A stretch of 49,886 nucleotides of DNA, taken from positions 1-49,886 of the forward strand of contig JAGCXI010000048.1 of the NCBI GenBank assembly GCA_017961365.1, given 5' to 3'. The notes below the pieces were generated by a model, which did no database searches, had not been told where the DNA came from, and saw only the letters and a list, made by a program, of their open reading frames with translations. Below, piece after piece: positions 34,470 to 43,165 of the stretch. The DNA is from Clostridia bacterium (lineage in GTDB: Bacteria; Bacillota; Clostridia; Christensenellales; CAG-1252). The position numbers and the translations under genes were made by a program. The first letter of the stretch is position 1. Every line of letters begins with the position of its first letter.

Positions 34470-35809
34470 AAAGCGTCGATCGCCATGCGGATCTTGCCCG
34501 CCTTGATCTCCTTGACATAGTCAAGAGAAGCGGTAAAGACGCCTTCCTCCGCCTCAAGGTCCATCCCCCAGAAAGCAACGTTGCGGACAAACGCCTCGTA
34601 TTTCTCCTCCGTCGGGAGCTTCGCCGCGAAGAATGCCTTCACGTCGTCGCTGTCATTGATGGAGAAGGTCTCGCTGTCATAGAGACAGAAGAGCGCGGCA
34701 AGCGCGAAGAGCATATGCTTGCGCCCGTCTTTGGGACAAGCGAGGAAGGACGGGAGGAGCCTCGTCTTCCATTTCGAAACGCTATTCAAAATAATGGAAG
34801 AGAAGAGATGGTCGATATAAGGATTCGAGAAACGCTCCAAGACGTCGGACTTGAATTTCAAGAGAAGCGCCTTGTCCATCTTGATGGTGGGGATGATCTC
34901 CTTATCCGCAAGCGCGTCCGCATAAGCGAAAAGTTGTTTGTCATTGATGGCGTCGCGCACGATCTCCACGCCCGCAAGGAGGGAGATGGGGGCGAGCGCG
35001 GTATGGAGACCATTCAGGATCTTCACCTTGCGCTCACGATAGGGCTTGACGTCGTCCGTGAAGGTCACGCGCGGCTCTTTGAGGAAGGGAAGCTTCTCCG
35101 CGATGGACTTATCTCCCTCGATGACGAGAGAGAGGAAAGCCTCGCCCACGGTGAGGAGGGGATCCTCTTCGCCGAGCGCCGCGAAATGCTCCGCCGCATT
35201 GGCGCGCGGGAACCCGGGCACGATCTTATCCACCAAGCTGTTATAAACGGGGATGGCGCGGACAAACGCCTTAAAGCCCTCTTCCAAGCCCCAGATCTCG
35301 GCGTATTTCAAGATGTAAGACTTCAAAGTCTCGCCGTTCTTCTCGATGAGCTCCAAAGGCAGGAGATCCACCCTGCCCGCTTCGCCGTACTTTTGGTAAC
35401 GCGCGTAAAGGATCTTCGTGATCTTCGCGGGGAAGGTGCCGAGATCCCCCGTGAGGGTATCCGCCGCATTGAAAGCGATGCCCGCCTCGGTGGTATTGCT
35501 GATGATGACTTTCAGCTCGGGATCGAGATACGCCTCCTCATAACGGGGAAACTCGCGATAGGGATTCACCACGTCCTCGATGACCGAGATCTTGGTGTAA
35601 TTCTTCACGGGGACGCCGTCCACCTTGCCGCAGACGCAGGTATGATACGTGCAACCCCTCTTGCGGAAGATCTCCCAGCCCGGGAAATCGATGGGGGTCA
35701 CGACCACGACCTTCTCGCCGTCGCCGTACTTATCCTGCCGAAGCTGGATAAGATAATCGATAAAACTACGCATAAAATTGCCTTCGCCAAACTGCAAAAC
35801 AGTCGCCAT
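34466..35809 (-). CDS. uxaB: Tagaturonate reductase
   Basis: A 447-residue polyol dehydrogenase of the mannitol dehydrogenase family. An N-terminal Rossmann start LQFGEGNFMRSF and the catalytic-domain motif VKILNGLHTALAP are visible, with ISNTTEAGI between. It reduces tagaturonate to altronate, the substrate of UxaA encoded next. AAAGGAGTGG precedes the ATG. uxaC, kdgK and kdgA are not in the window, so the pathway must be completed elsewhere. Confidence 0.92.
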   Translation of the reverse strand: MATVLQFGEGNFMRSFIDYLIQLRQDKYGDGEKVVVVTPIDFPGWEIFRKRGCTYHTCVCGKVDGVPVKNYTKISVIEDVVNPYREFPRYEEAYLDPELKVIISNTTEAGIAFNAADTLTGDLGTFPAKITKILYARYQKYGEAGRVDLLPLELIEKNGETLKSYILKYAEIWGLEEGFKAFVRAIPVYNSLVDKIVPGFPRANAAEHFAALGEEDPLLTVGEAFLSLVIEGDKSIAEKLPFLKEPRVTFTDDVKPYRERKVKILNGLHTALAPISLLAGVEIVRDAINDKQLFAYADALADKEIIPTIKMDKALLLKFKSDVLERFSNPYIDHLFSSIILNSVSKWKTRLLPSFLACPKDGRKHMLFALAALFCLYDSETFSINDSDDVKAFFAAKLPTEEKYEAFVRNVAFWGMDLEAEEGVFTASLDYVKEIKAGKIRMAIDAL

Positions 35810-35845
35810 AATGCCACTCCTTTATATAATCTTAAAGTTAAGTGC

Positions 35846-35874
35846 ATTATACACCCTGCGCGCGTAAGGAGCAA
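35846..35874 (-). promoter_or_regulatory. Sigma-A promoter of uxaB-uxaA-radC
   Basis: TTGCTC (35874-35869), 17-base spacer, perfect TATAAT (35851-35846) on the minus strand, 36 bases before the uxaB ATG. No obvious operator palindrome overlaps it. Confidence 0.75.
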
Positions 35875-35916
35875 GCATTTTCGCAAACTTCATGCGCAGA
35901 CAAGCGTCTCGCCGCC

Positions 35917-36069
35917 CTATTTCCCGCCCGATCTCGCCACAAAGATCGCGGAATTGATCACCGCGCCGACGACTTGCGCCGCCGCCTGCAAGGCGAGGAG
36001 TTCCTCGAGAGAGCGACCTTTTATCAGGGCATTCGCAAAGGCGCAAGCGAGCGCGACAAAATCTTCCAT
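35917..36069 (-). CDS. Small 50-residue protein, DUF6774-like
   Basis: A short frame with good codon use for this genome: begins MEDFVALACAFANALIKG and continues SLEELLALQAAAQVVGAV, ending VARSGGK. The pattern of a Cys in an Ala-rich helix, a Gly turn, a (D/E)EL helix and a second hydrophobic helix resembles small DUF6774-type proteins that recur in Clostridia. I rely on memory of that family, not a search. AGGGT directly before the ATG gives only a weak ribosome site. It lies between the uxaB promoter and the divergent HtrA-like gene. Function unknown. Confidence 0.6.
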   Translation of the reverse strand: MEDFVALACAFANALIKGRSLEELLALQAAAQVVGAVINSAIFVARSGGK

Positions 36070-36113
36070 ACCCTGTTATATGAAAAAATTAAGGATTTTT
36101 GATAATTTTAAGG

Positions 36114-36149
36114 TTCATTTAATGCTAAAATAATAGTATACTGGTATAC
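36114..36149 (+). promoter_or_regulatory. Promoter and possible operator of the HtrA-like gene
   Basis: TTCATT (36114-36119), 17-base spacer, TATACT (36137-36142). The -10 lies inside the dyad GTATAC-TG-GTATAC (36136-36149), which could be a repressor site. The -35 is weak. Confidence 0.5.
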
Positions 36150-36183
36150 GAAAGGCGCGCTATGCGCAAAAGGAAGTGACGAT

Positions 36184-37248
36184 ATGAAAAAGAAACTTAT
36201 GATATGTGTGGCTCTCATCGCGGTGATGGTGATGCTCTGCTTCGCAGGATGCGGACTCATCGCCACGGGAAGCGATTCGCTCGTGAATAACGGCGGCTCG
36301 TCCGGGAATTCCTCCTCGGGGTCAAGCTCTTCCGCGACGCAGGTCGTGAACTATGAGAACATGACGAAAGAGGATCTCGAAGCCGCGCTCACAAAACTGC
36401 AAAACATCGCGGACAATCTCAACACGCGATTGGAGACGCTGGAGCAGATCGTTGCGGACGCCATCTCCTCGGAGTCCAGCAAAGTCGGGATCGGCGCATA
36501 TGCTTACGGCCTCTCGGACTGCCTTTTGAATATCACCTGCGTCGAATCGCAATATAACCTCGGCTGTCAGGGCACGGGCTTCATCATCTCGGACGACGGC
36601 TACGTCATCACGAATAACCACGTCATTTATTATGAAGCCACCGTCTATGACACGACGAATATCCAGCGCGGATTCTTCGGCTACAGTTACGGCACGAAGG
36701 TGGTCTCCGGCGAGTATTCCTCCATCACGGCGACCTTCGACTCCGACAGCAAATACTTTGCGAACGGCACGGCTTACACCTTGGAATTCGTCTATCGCGA
36801 AGAAAACTGCGACCTTGCGCTCTGCAAGATCAAGGAAGCCGTTCCCGTGGGAGAGAAATGGAGCTCCATCCCCTTCTTCGAGGGCACGGTCAGGCGCGGT
36901 GACGAGCTCCTCGTCCTCGGAAATGCGGACGGCTTCGGTCTCTCCGCCACGGCGGGTCTTGTCTCCGCCACGAATAAGAGTCTTTCGAGCTATGAAGACC
37001 TGACTTTCATCCAGACCGACGCGGCGATCAACGGCGGAAATTCGGGCGGTCCCGCCATCAACAGTTACGGCGCGCTCATCGGCGTGGTGAATAGCAAATT
37101 CGTCAGTTCGAGCATCGAGAATATGGGCTTCGCGATCGAGCTTACGCACGTGAAAAACTTCATTTCGAGAGCGATGACGAATAAAGCCGTCACGGTGGCT
37201 TATCACACGAAAAGCGCGTCCACGGTGACGACGCAAGAAGCGGCGTAA
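36184..37248 (+). CDS. HtrA-like trypsin-fold serine protease, lipoprotein
   Basis: A 354-residue protease. The signal peptide ends in a lipobox with C23 (CFAGC), followed by a Ser/Gly/Asn-rich linker (30-50) and a short coiled coil (about 60-95). The trypsin fold has the triad H146 (TNNHVI), D210 (ENCDLALCKI) and S287 (GGNSGGP). No PDZ domain follows, unlike HtrA/DegP, so activation must differ. It probably acts on misfolded exported proteins at the outer face of the membrane. GGAAG lies upstream of the ATG. Monocistronic, ended by a terminator at 37314. Confidence 0.9.
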   Translation: MKKKLMICVALIAVMVMLCFAGCGLIATGSDSLVNNGGSSGNSSSGSSSSATQVVNYENMTKEDLEAALTKLQNIADNLNTRLETLEQIVADAISSESSKVGIGAYAYGLSDCLLNITCVESQYNLGCQGTGFIISDDGYVITNNHVIYYEATVYDTTNIQRGFFGYSYGTKVVSGEYSSITATFDSDSKYFANGTAYTLEFVYREENCDLALCKIKEAVPVGEKWSSIPFFEGTVRRGDELLVLGNADGFGLSATAGLVSATNKSLSSYEDLTFIQTDAAINGGNSGGPAINSYGALIGVVNSKFVSSSIENMGFAIELTHVKNFISRAMTNKAVTVAYHTKSASTVTTQEAA

Positions 37249-37313
37249 AACGGTCACTTCGTGACGTGAATTGCGATTTTTCAACATCGCATTACGGAAA
37301 AGAATAAAAAGAT

Positions 37314-37350
37314 CGGCTCCTTCCGTTTTTACGAAGGAGCCGTTTTCTTT
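37314..37350. terminator. Terminator after the protease gene, likely bidirectional
   Basis: CGGCTCCTTC and GAAGGAGCCG form a 10-bp stem around a T-rich loop, with TTTTCTTT downstream and A-rich sequence upstream (T-rich on the minus strand). The core GGCTCCTTC/GAAGGAGCC is the same as in the terminator at 29105. Confidence 0.85.
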
Positions 37351-37424
37351 GTTGTGCATTTCCGAAGAATTGCGAGGATTCACGGGGCGGAACGCCCTCT
37401 TTCATGTCGCTGTGTGACGATTCA

Positions 37425-38723
37425 TCAAGATCTTCTCGGCGGCTCTTTTCTCTCCACGACCTCATAGACCAATGGAAAAGGGGGAACGGGCGTTTCGGAA
37501 AGCCGCGCCGCCTTTTCAAGGCGCTCTTTGATATCCTCCGTGACGGGGGCGTCGCCGTAAAGCGTGAAGATCGGAGCGTCTTTTTTTACAAAATCGCCGA
37601 TCTTATACGGCGCGAAAATGCCGTACGCGCCTTGTCTCTCCGCGTCGCGCGCGATGTAGCCCAAGGAAACGCAGTCTATCCCCGCAAGATATCCGTCCTC
37701 TTTCGCCCTAACGGAATGTAAAATATTTTTCTTGTATTTTGCTCGGATATTTCCGTCGAAAAGCGCCGTTTCTCCGCCCTGCGCGGAGATCATTTCGCGG
37801 AGCTTTTTCTCCGCTCTGCCGCTTGCGAGCGCTTCCTCCGCTTCTTTCTCCGCATCCGCGAGGGGGATCCCTTTCGCCATCGAAAGAAGGTGCGAAGCGA
37901 GGACGAGCGCGAGAGTGCGAAGCCTGCCCCTCTTCCCCGCAAGGACGTCCAAGGCGTCTCCGACTTCGAGCACGCCGCCCACGTAATCTCCGAGCGGCGA
38001 ATTCATATCGCTGATGACCGCCGCCGCCTGCTTGCCCGAAGCGAAAAGAATGTCCGTCATCAAAGCGGCGAGCTTCACGCTCTCTTCCACGCGTTCCATA
38101 AAGGCGCCCTTCCCCGTCTTCACGTCCAAGACAAGGACGTCTGCGCCGCTCGCAAGTTTCTTGGAGACGACGGAGGACGCGATGAGCGGAAGGCTCTTGA
38201 CGGTATTCGTCTCGTCGCGGAGCTTATAAAGGGCTTTGTCCGCGGGGACGAGATCCTTGCTCTGCGCGATGACGGCGACGCCCGTTTCATCCACGACGCG
38301 CTCCGCTTCCTCGACGGTGAGCTCCGTGCGGAGCCCCTTGAAAAGCTCGAGTTTATCGATGGTGCCTCCCGTATGCCCGAGCTTCCGCCCGCTCATTTTG
38401 AGAAAAGGCACGCCGCAAGAGGCGACGATGGGGGCAACGATGAGGGTGGTGCTGTCCGCAAGCCCGCCCGTGGAATGCTTATCCGCATAAGGATATTCCC
38501 TCGGCGTAAAAGTCAGCGTATCGCCCGAGCGAAGCATCACGTCCGTAAGGTCGATGGTGGCTTGATCCGAGAGCCCGCAAGCGCAGACCGCACGCAGAAA
38601 ATCCGTCATTTCCTCTCTCGAGACCGCTCCCGAGAGGTATCCCCCAACGAGGGCGGAAAGCTCCTCTTTCGATGGGGATTCTCCCCTTCGGACCTTCTCC
38701 GTCGTGCCGCGCGCCGAGATCAT
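37425..38723 (-). CDS. pdp: Pyrimidine-nucleoside phosphorylase
   Basis: A 432-residue enzyme that splits uridine or thymidine with phosphate, for nucleoside salvage. KHSTGGLADSTTL (phosphate loop), KMSGRKLGHTGGTIDKLE and VVSKKLASGADVLVLDVKTGKGAFM match the family; the C-terminal domain is complete. The N-terminus is a few residues shorter than usual. The ATG overlaps the stop of the DUF975 gene (ATGA). Uridine versus thymidine preference cannot be settled by eye. Confidence 0.92.
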   Translation of the reverse strand: MISARGTTEKVRRGESPSKEELSALVGGYLSGAVSREEMTDFLRAVCACGLSDQATIDLTDVMLRSGDTLTFTPREYPYADKHSTGGLADSTTLIVAPIVASCGVPFLKMSGRKLGHTGGTIDKLELFKGLRTELTVEEAERVVDETGVAVIAQSKDLVPADKALYKLRDETNTVKSLPLIASSVVSKKLASGADVLVLDVKTGKGAFMERVEESVKLAALMTDILFASGKQAAAVISDMNSPLGDYVGGVLEVGDALDVLAGKRGRLRTLALVLASHLLSMAKGIPLADAEKEAEEALASGRAEKKLREMISAQGGETALFDGNIRAKYKKNILHSVRAKEDGYLAGIDCVSLGYIARDAERQGAYGIFAPYKIGDFVKKDAPIFTLYGDAPVTEDIKERLEKAARLSETPVPPFPLVYEVVERKEPPRRS

Positions 38724-39550
38724 TCTTGATCCGCGTCCTCTTGCTTTTCTTCCGATCCCGAGGGCGCCTCTTTTTCCGCAGGTTCCGCGGGGGTCTCGGC
38801 AGGTTCGTTCAAGGCGAAGACTTTCGTCTCCGGGGCTTCTGTCTCCGCAGGCGCTTCCGCCTCTTCTTCCGTGACGCCGATCTTACCCACGTCTCCGAGG
38901 ACGTCCGCTCTCACGAGGCGAAGCTCCTCATAGAAATGCGCACGCGAGGCGCTGTGATAGGAAGAGACCCAAAGCGTGCCCACGCCGAAGCAGAAAAAGC
39001 CGAGGATATACCAGCCGATGAAGCTGAAATCCAAGCAGAAAAGCTTCCATTTATATCCTTTCATCATGGCTTGGCTACGATCCAGACAGCTGCGCCAGCT
39101 CTTATCGGAAGAATCCTGCTGAATATAGAAAGCCATCGAATAAGCATAAGTCTTGATGATGCCCGGGATGACGAAAAGGAGAGACCAAAGCCAGATAAAG
39201 ACCGAGCGAAGGATCCCCAGCACGACGCTATCGGTGAGCGCCTCTTTGTAAGAGATCAAAAGATCGGAAATATCGGGCTTTCTGCCCTCTCTTGCAAGGG
39301 CGACCATCGCGTGCGATACGCTGTACTCCAAGGGCCCCGCGACGATGACGCTGAGGGCGAAAAGAATGGTGCCCACGCTCGCCATAAAAGCGGGACTGAT
39401 CGAGCCGAGACCGCCGCCGAGAGAGCCCGGCACGCTCAAAATGACACCGTTCAGGAAAATGAGGAGCACCGCGGCGAGCCAGATATCTCCGAAGAGCTTA
39501 TTCCCGAGACTGTTACGCGCTTTCTCTCTGATCAAACGATTTGCTATCAT
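38720..39550 (-). CDS. DUF975-family membrane protein
   Basis: A 276-residue protein with about five transmembrane helices (residues about 25-215) and typical motifs: IREKARNSLGNK at the start, WLWSLLFVIPGIIKTYAYSMAFYI, and SQAMMKGYKWKLFCLDFSFIGW. Residues about 225-276 are an acidic Glu/Ala/Pro tail inside the cytoplasm. Function of DUF975 is unknown. GGGAGG precedes the ATG. First gene of a two-gene operon with pdp. Confidence 0.85.
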   Translation of the reverse strand: MIANRLIREKARNSLGNKLFGDIWLAAVLLIFLNGVILSVPGSLGGGLGSISPAFMASVGTILFALSVIVAGPLEYSVSHAMVALAREGRKPDISDLLISYKEALTDSVVLGILRSVFIWLWSLLFVIPGIIKTYAYSMAFYIQQDSSDKSWRSCLDRSQAMMKGYKWKLFCLDFSFIGWYILGFFCFGVGTLWVSSYHSASRAHFYEELRLVRADVLGDVGKIGVTEEEAEAPAETEAPETKVFALNEPAETPAEPAEKEAPSGSEEKQEDADQE

Positions 39551-39584
39551 ATCATGCCTCCCGAATAAAGTATATTCTTATATT

Positions 39585-39613
39585 ATTCTATATATTTCGG
39601 CGAATTTTGTCAA
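39585..39613 (-). promoter_or_regulatory. Sigma-A promoter of DUF975-pdp
   Basis: TTGACA (39613-39608), 17-base spacer, TAGAAT (39590-39585) on the minus strand. Its -35 lies eight bases from the -35 of the divergent PAP2 promoter. Confidence 0.8.
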
Positions 39614-39621
39614 TTCGCGGC

Positions 39622-39650
39622 TTGAAATATTCGGGCGGGGATGATACAAT
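39622..39650 (+). promoter_or_regulatory. Sigma-A promoter of the PAP2 gene
   Basis: TTGAAA (39622-39627), 17-base spacer, TACAAT (39645-39650), followed by GAAGGAGG and the ATG at 39687. Confidence 0.82.
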
Positions 39651-39686
39651 ATGGCGTGTCGGGTGCGCCCAACGAAGGAGGACGAT

Positions 39687-40712
39687 ATGTTAGACGAAGG
39701 GAAAAAAGCTTGGATCTCCATCTCCCTTTTCCTCGCCGTATTTGCAGGGCTTCTTCTCATCGCCACCTTCTTCGATCTCGAGATCGATCGCCTCCTGACC
39801 TCGCGCTCTCTCGCCGCCGGCGCGTTTTATACCGACGACATTTACGCAAATTTTTTCGAGGCGGTGGGGATGTTCCCGCGCTATGCGATCAATGCTTTCG
39901 TGGGGATCATCGTGATGTGGCTCTTTTTCCGCACCACCCTGCCCTCCGCCGTTCGTTATCTTCTTTTCGCGGCGGGCTTCGCTTACGCCGTCTATTCCAT
40001 GGCGGGCTTTTTCCGCGATCTTGTCGAATACCCCCTCGCGCATATCGTGGCGAAATACGCCCTCTTCGAACAAAAGTCGGTTTATTATCCCTTGAAACCT
40101 TATTTCTACGCCATCGAATATTTCGCCGCCTTCTTCACCGTGACGCTCGCCGCCTTCCTCTCTCGCAAGGTGCGTTACGAGACTTGGTGTAAGCTCGCGG
40201 TCTTCGCCGTGGCGGCGTCCGTCATGCTTCTTCTGACGGGGAAAACCGTCGGCGCCTTGAAGTCTTACGTGGATCGCCCGCGCTTCCGCTCGATGAACAG
40301 TGTGCTCGGCGAAAGCGTGGGCGGCTTTGAGCTCTATACCCGCTGGTATCAAGTCACGGACAATGCCGAGCTTCTGCGCGGGACCCTTCTCACGGAATAC
40401 AAAGACGCTTTCCGCTCTTTCCCCAGCGGACACACTTCGAATGCGGGCGCGTCCTATACCCTCATTATGCTGATCCCCTGCTTGGAGATCAAGGACAAGC
40501 GCATTCGCGCCGCGCTTTGGACCGCGCCCATTCTTTGGACCGGGCTGACTGCCGCCGGCAGAATGGTGGCGGGCGCGCATTTCCTTTCGGACGTCCTCGT
40601 CGGCGGGACTTTCGCCTTCTTTTATATGATCCTCGCGCGCGAGATCTTCTTTTTCCGCGGAAGCCATGTAAAAGCGATGTTCGGGAAGAAAGATCCGCCG
40701 ACGCTTCAATAA
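39687..40712 (+). CDS. PAP2-family membrane phosphatase
   Basis: A 341-residue integral membrane protein with about six to eight helices. The acid-phosphatase signature is complete: KTVGALKSYVDRPRFR (motif 1, about residue 188), SFPSGHTSN (motif 2) and GRMVAGAHFLSDVLVG (motif 3). Such enzymes dephosphorylate undecaprenyl pyrophosphate or phosphatidic-acid-type lipids. The ATG at 39687 is chosen for the AAGGAGG site; the in-frame ATG at 39651 touches the -10 box. A loop of about 45 residues lies between motifs 1 and 2. Confidence 0.9.
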   Translation: MLDEGKKAWISISLFLAVFAGLLLIATFFDLEIDRLLTSRSLAAGAFYTDDIYANFFEAVGMFPRYAINAFVGIIVMWLFFRTTLPSAVRYLLFAAGFAYAVYSMAGFFRDLVEYPLAHIVAKYALFEQKSVYYPLKPYFYAIEYFAAFFTVTLAAFLSRKVRYETWCKLAVFAVAASVMLLLTGKTVGALKSYVDRPRFRSMNSVLGESVGGFELYTRWYQVTDNAELLRGTLLTEYKDAFRSFPSGHTSNAGASYTLIMLIPCLEIKDKRIRAALWTAPILWTGLTAAGRMVAGAHFLSDVLVGGTFAFFYMILAREIFFFRGSHVKAMFGKKDPPTLQ

Positions 40713-40732
40713 AACAGCTGCTCTTCGGATAT

Positions 40733-40774
40733 AAAAAGGTCGATCGCGTCCTTTCGGGCGAGACCGACCTTTTT
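40733..40774. terminator. Bidirectional terminator between PAP2 and SIS genes
   Basis: AAAAAGGTCG and CGACCTTTTT form a 10-bp stem with an inner GC-rich loop; T-tracts are present in both directions for the two converging genes. Confidence 0.85.
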
Positions 40775-40791
40775 GCTTTTTTATCCCATCA

Positions 40792-41823
40792 TTATTTCGT
40801 GATCGTGACTTTTTTGAGATTTCTCGGCGCGTCGGGATTATGCCCTTTCTTCTCCGAGAGCGCGATCGCGTAAAGGTGCATCGCGACGGAATAACCGATC
40901 GTGGAAGAGAGATGATCCATCGTGGGCATCTTCACGCCGTAGGTGGCGCGATCCAAAAGATCGTCATTATCACTGAATGTCAAAACGTTTGCATTCAAAA
41001 GCTGGAGGCGCGTGGCGATGTCGCGGAAATTCTCGCTGCATTCGCCGTCCGGCGCGAGGATGATGACATTCACGCCCTCTTCGATAAGCGCGAAGGGACC
41101 ATGCATAAAGTCATTCGTGCCATAGAACTGCGCGAAGGTATAAGCACATTCGTTGAGCTTGAGCTGGAGCTCCTTGCCCACCCCTTGCATAACGCCGCGG
41201 GAGAGGATGATGAAATTATTCAGATCCTTGGTCTTCTCCGCCGCTTCTTCGATATCGGGAAGCAGGGCGAGCGCCTCTTCCACGCGCTTCGGGAAGGCAT
41301 AAACGACGGGCATCAAGGGCTTGCCCGAGAGGGCGATCGCCAGCATATAAAGAACGGTGAGCTCCGCGATATAGCTCTTTGCGCTCGCGATGCTCTTTTC
41401 TTCACCCGCGCTGAGATCGAGATGAAATTTGCCCGCCTTGGCAAGCGGCGAGGAAGCGTCATTCGTCACGGCGACGGTGAGCGCGCCTTGCTTATTCGCC
41501 TGCGTAAGAACGGCGAGGGTATCGATGCTTCTCCCGCTCTGCGAGACCGCCACGAAAAGATGTCCGGAATAATCCACGTTCGCGCCGTACATCGTCGTCA
41601 CGGAAGGATGCGCCGTGCCGGCGGGGATCCCCGCGAGGATCTCAGCGAAATACTTGAAGCAAAGCCCCGCATTATCGCTCGTGCCGCGCCCGATGATCGT
41701 GATGTCCTTGATCTTGCGCTTTTTCACTTCCTCCGCGATGGCTTCCACGGCTTTCTCATTCGCGCGGATCGCCTGCATAATGACGGACGGTTCGGACAAT
41801 ATCTCCTCATACATGATACCCAT
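40792..41823 (-). CDS. SIS-domain protein, GlmS isomerase-like
   Basis: A 343-residue protein with two SIS domains, at about 30-170 (IIGRGTSDNAG, SQSGRSIDTL, KSIASAKSYIAEL) and about 190-335 (ILSRGVMQGVGKELQLKLNE, FMHGPFALIEEG, GHNPDAPRNLKKVT). It corresponds to the isomerase half of GlmS without the glutaminase, like sugar-phosphate deaminases or isomerases of the AgaS and FrlB type. An amino-sugar phosphate is the likely substrate. AAGGAGG precedes the first ATG. Last gene of the operon, 15 bases after serS. Confidence 0.87.
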   Translation of the reverse strand: MGIMYEEILSEPSVIMQAIRANEKAVEAIAEEVKKRKIKDITIIGRGTSDNAGLCFKYFAEILAGIPAGTAHPSVTTMYGANVDYSGHLFVAVSQSGRSIDTLAVLTQANKQGALTVAVTNDASSPLAKAGKFHLDLSAGEEKSIASAKSYIAELTVLYMLAIALSGKPLMPVVYAFPKRVEEALALLPDIEEAAEKTKDLNNFIILSRGVMQGVGKELQLKLNECAYTFAQFYGTNDFMHGPFALIEEGVNVIILAPDGECSENFRDIATRLQLLNANVLTFSDNDDLLDRATYGVKMPTMDHLSSTIGYSVAMHLYAIALSEKKGHNPDAPRNLKKVTITK

Positions 41824-41838
41824 TTCCGTATCCTCCTT

Positions 41839-43113
41839 TTAACGGATCACATCCGTGCCCACGAAAGGCACGAGCACGTCCGGCACTCTGACGCTGCCGT
41901 CCGCCTGCTGGAATTGTTCCACGATGGCGGGGATCAAGCGGCTCGTCGCGAGGCCGCTTCCGTTCAGCGTATGCACGAAAAGGTTCTTCCCCGTCGCGGG
42001 GTCCTTATATCTCGTGCCGTTGCGACGCGCTTGATAGTCATTCGCGTTCGAGACCGAGCTGACCTCTTTATAGATCCCCATGCTCGGGATCCAGACCTCG
42101 ATGTCATACGTACGCGCCATGGACGCGCTGCAATCTCCCGCCGCGAGCTTGCTCACGCGGAAATGCAAGCCGAGCTTCTTGACGAGGGACGCCGCTTTAT
42201 TTACAAGCTCCTCGAAAGCCTCCTTGCTCTTCTCCTGCGCGGAATAGATGACCATCTCCACCTTGTTGAATTGGTGTCCGCGGATCATGCCGCGCTCTTC
42301 GCTTCGATAGCTGCCCGCCTCTTTGCGGTAACAAGGCGTATAAGCGAAAAACTTCATCGGGAGCTTCGCGCCGTCGATGATCTCACCCGCATACATATTC
42401 ACGAGCGCGGTCTCCGCCGTGGGAAGCATGAAATGCCCCTTCTTCCTGTCCTCGCCCTCAAGCCAATAGACTTCGTCCTCGAATTTCGGGAATTGCCCCG
42501 CGCCGAAGCCGCAGCTGTAAGAGAGCTGATGGGGCGGGAGGATGAATTCGTATCCGTCCGCAAGATGCTCGGAGATGAAGAAATTGATGAGCGCCCATTC
42601 GAGCTTTGCGCCCACGCCGCGATAGATCCAATAACCGCCGCCCGAGAGCTTCACGCCGCGCTCATAATCGATGAGCCCGAGCTTCGTGCAAAGGTCCACG
42701 TGATTTTGCGGCGCGAAATCGAAGACGGGCTTCTCTCCTTCGACGCGGATGACCTCGTTATTCTCCTTTTCGCCCGCGACGACGTCCTCGTCGGGGAGGT
42801 TCGGCAGACGGGCGAGGAAGTCATTGATCTTCTCATTCAGCTCGTCCACTTTCTTGTCGCTTTCCGCGATCGCTTCGCCGAGAGAACGCATCTCCGCGAA
42901 GATCTCCGTCGTATCCTTCCCCTGCTTCTTATAAAGGGGGATCTCACCGCTCACTTTATTCCTCTTCGCCTTGAAGGTCTCCACTTCCGCGATGAGGGCG
43001 CGACGCGCCTTGTCCCATTCGAGAAGCTCGGTAAAATCCACGATCGCACCCTTCTTGCGAAGAGCCGCCGCCACGCTTTCCCTGTCTTTTCTGATAAGTT
43101 GTAGATCGATCAT
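41839..43113 (-). CDS. serS: Seryl-tRNA synthetase
   Basis: A 424-residue class II synthetase. The N-terminal coiled-coil arm spans about 28-100. TAETALVNMYAGE, RKEAGSYRSEERGMIRGHQFNKVE and the C-terminal motif 3 TLNGSGLATSRLI define the catalytic core. GCAGGTG lies before the ATG at 43113. The variant GHFMLPTAE and an insertion between 240 and 260 are ordinary family variation. It is within a five-gene operon rather than next to dnaA-serS genes as in some Bacillota. No serine T-box leader is visible. Confidence 0.96.
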   Translation of the reverse strand: MIDLQLIRKDRESVAAALRKKGAIVDFTELLEWDKARRALIAEVETFKAKRNKVSGEIPLYKKQGKDTTEIFAEMRSLGEAIAESDKKVDELNEKINDFLARLPNLPDEDVVAGEKENNEVIRVEGEKPVFDFAPQNHVDLCTKLGLIDYERGVKLSGGGYWIYRGVGAKLEWALINFFISEHLADGYEFILPPHQLSYSCGFGAGQFPKFEDEVYWLEGEDRKKGHFMLPTAETALVNMYAGEIIDGAKLPMKFFAYTPCYRKEAGSYRSEERGMIRGHQFNKVEMVIYSAQEKSKEAFEELVNKAASLVKKLGLHFRVSKLAAGDCSASMARTYDIEVWIPSMGIYKEVSSVSNANDYQARRNGTRYKDPATGKNLFVHTLNGSGLATSRLIPAIVEQFQQADGSVRVPDVLVPFVGTDVIR

Positions 43114-43165
43114 AATACACCTGCTTTTTTATATTTTCCGCCTTCGCCGGCGGAGTTTATTCTTT

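Noticed and set aside
43114-43165. Terminator between the amidohydrolase gene and serS
   Set aside because: TCCGCC/GGCGGA forms a short hairpin, but on the minus strand it is followed by A-rich rather than T-rich sequence.
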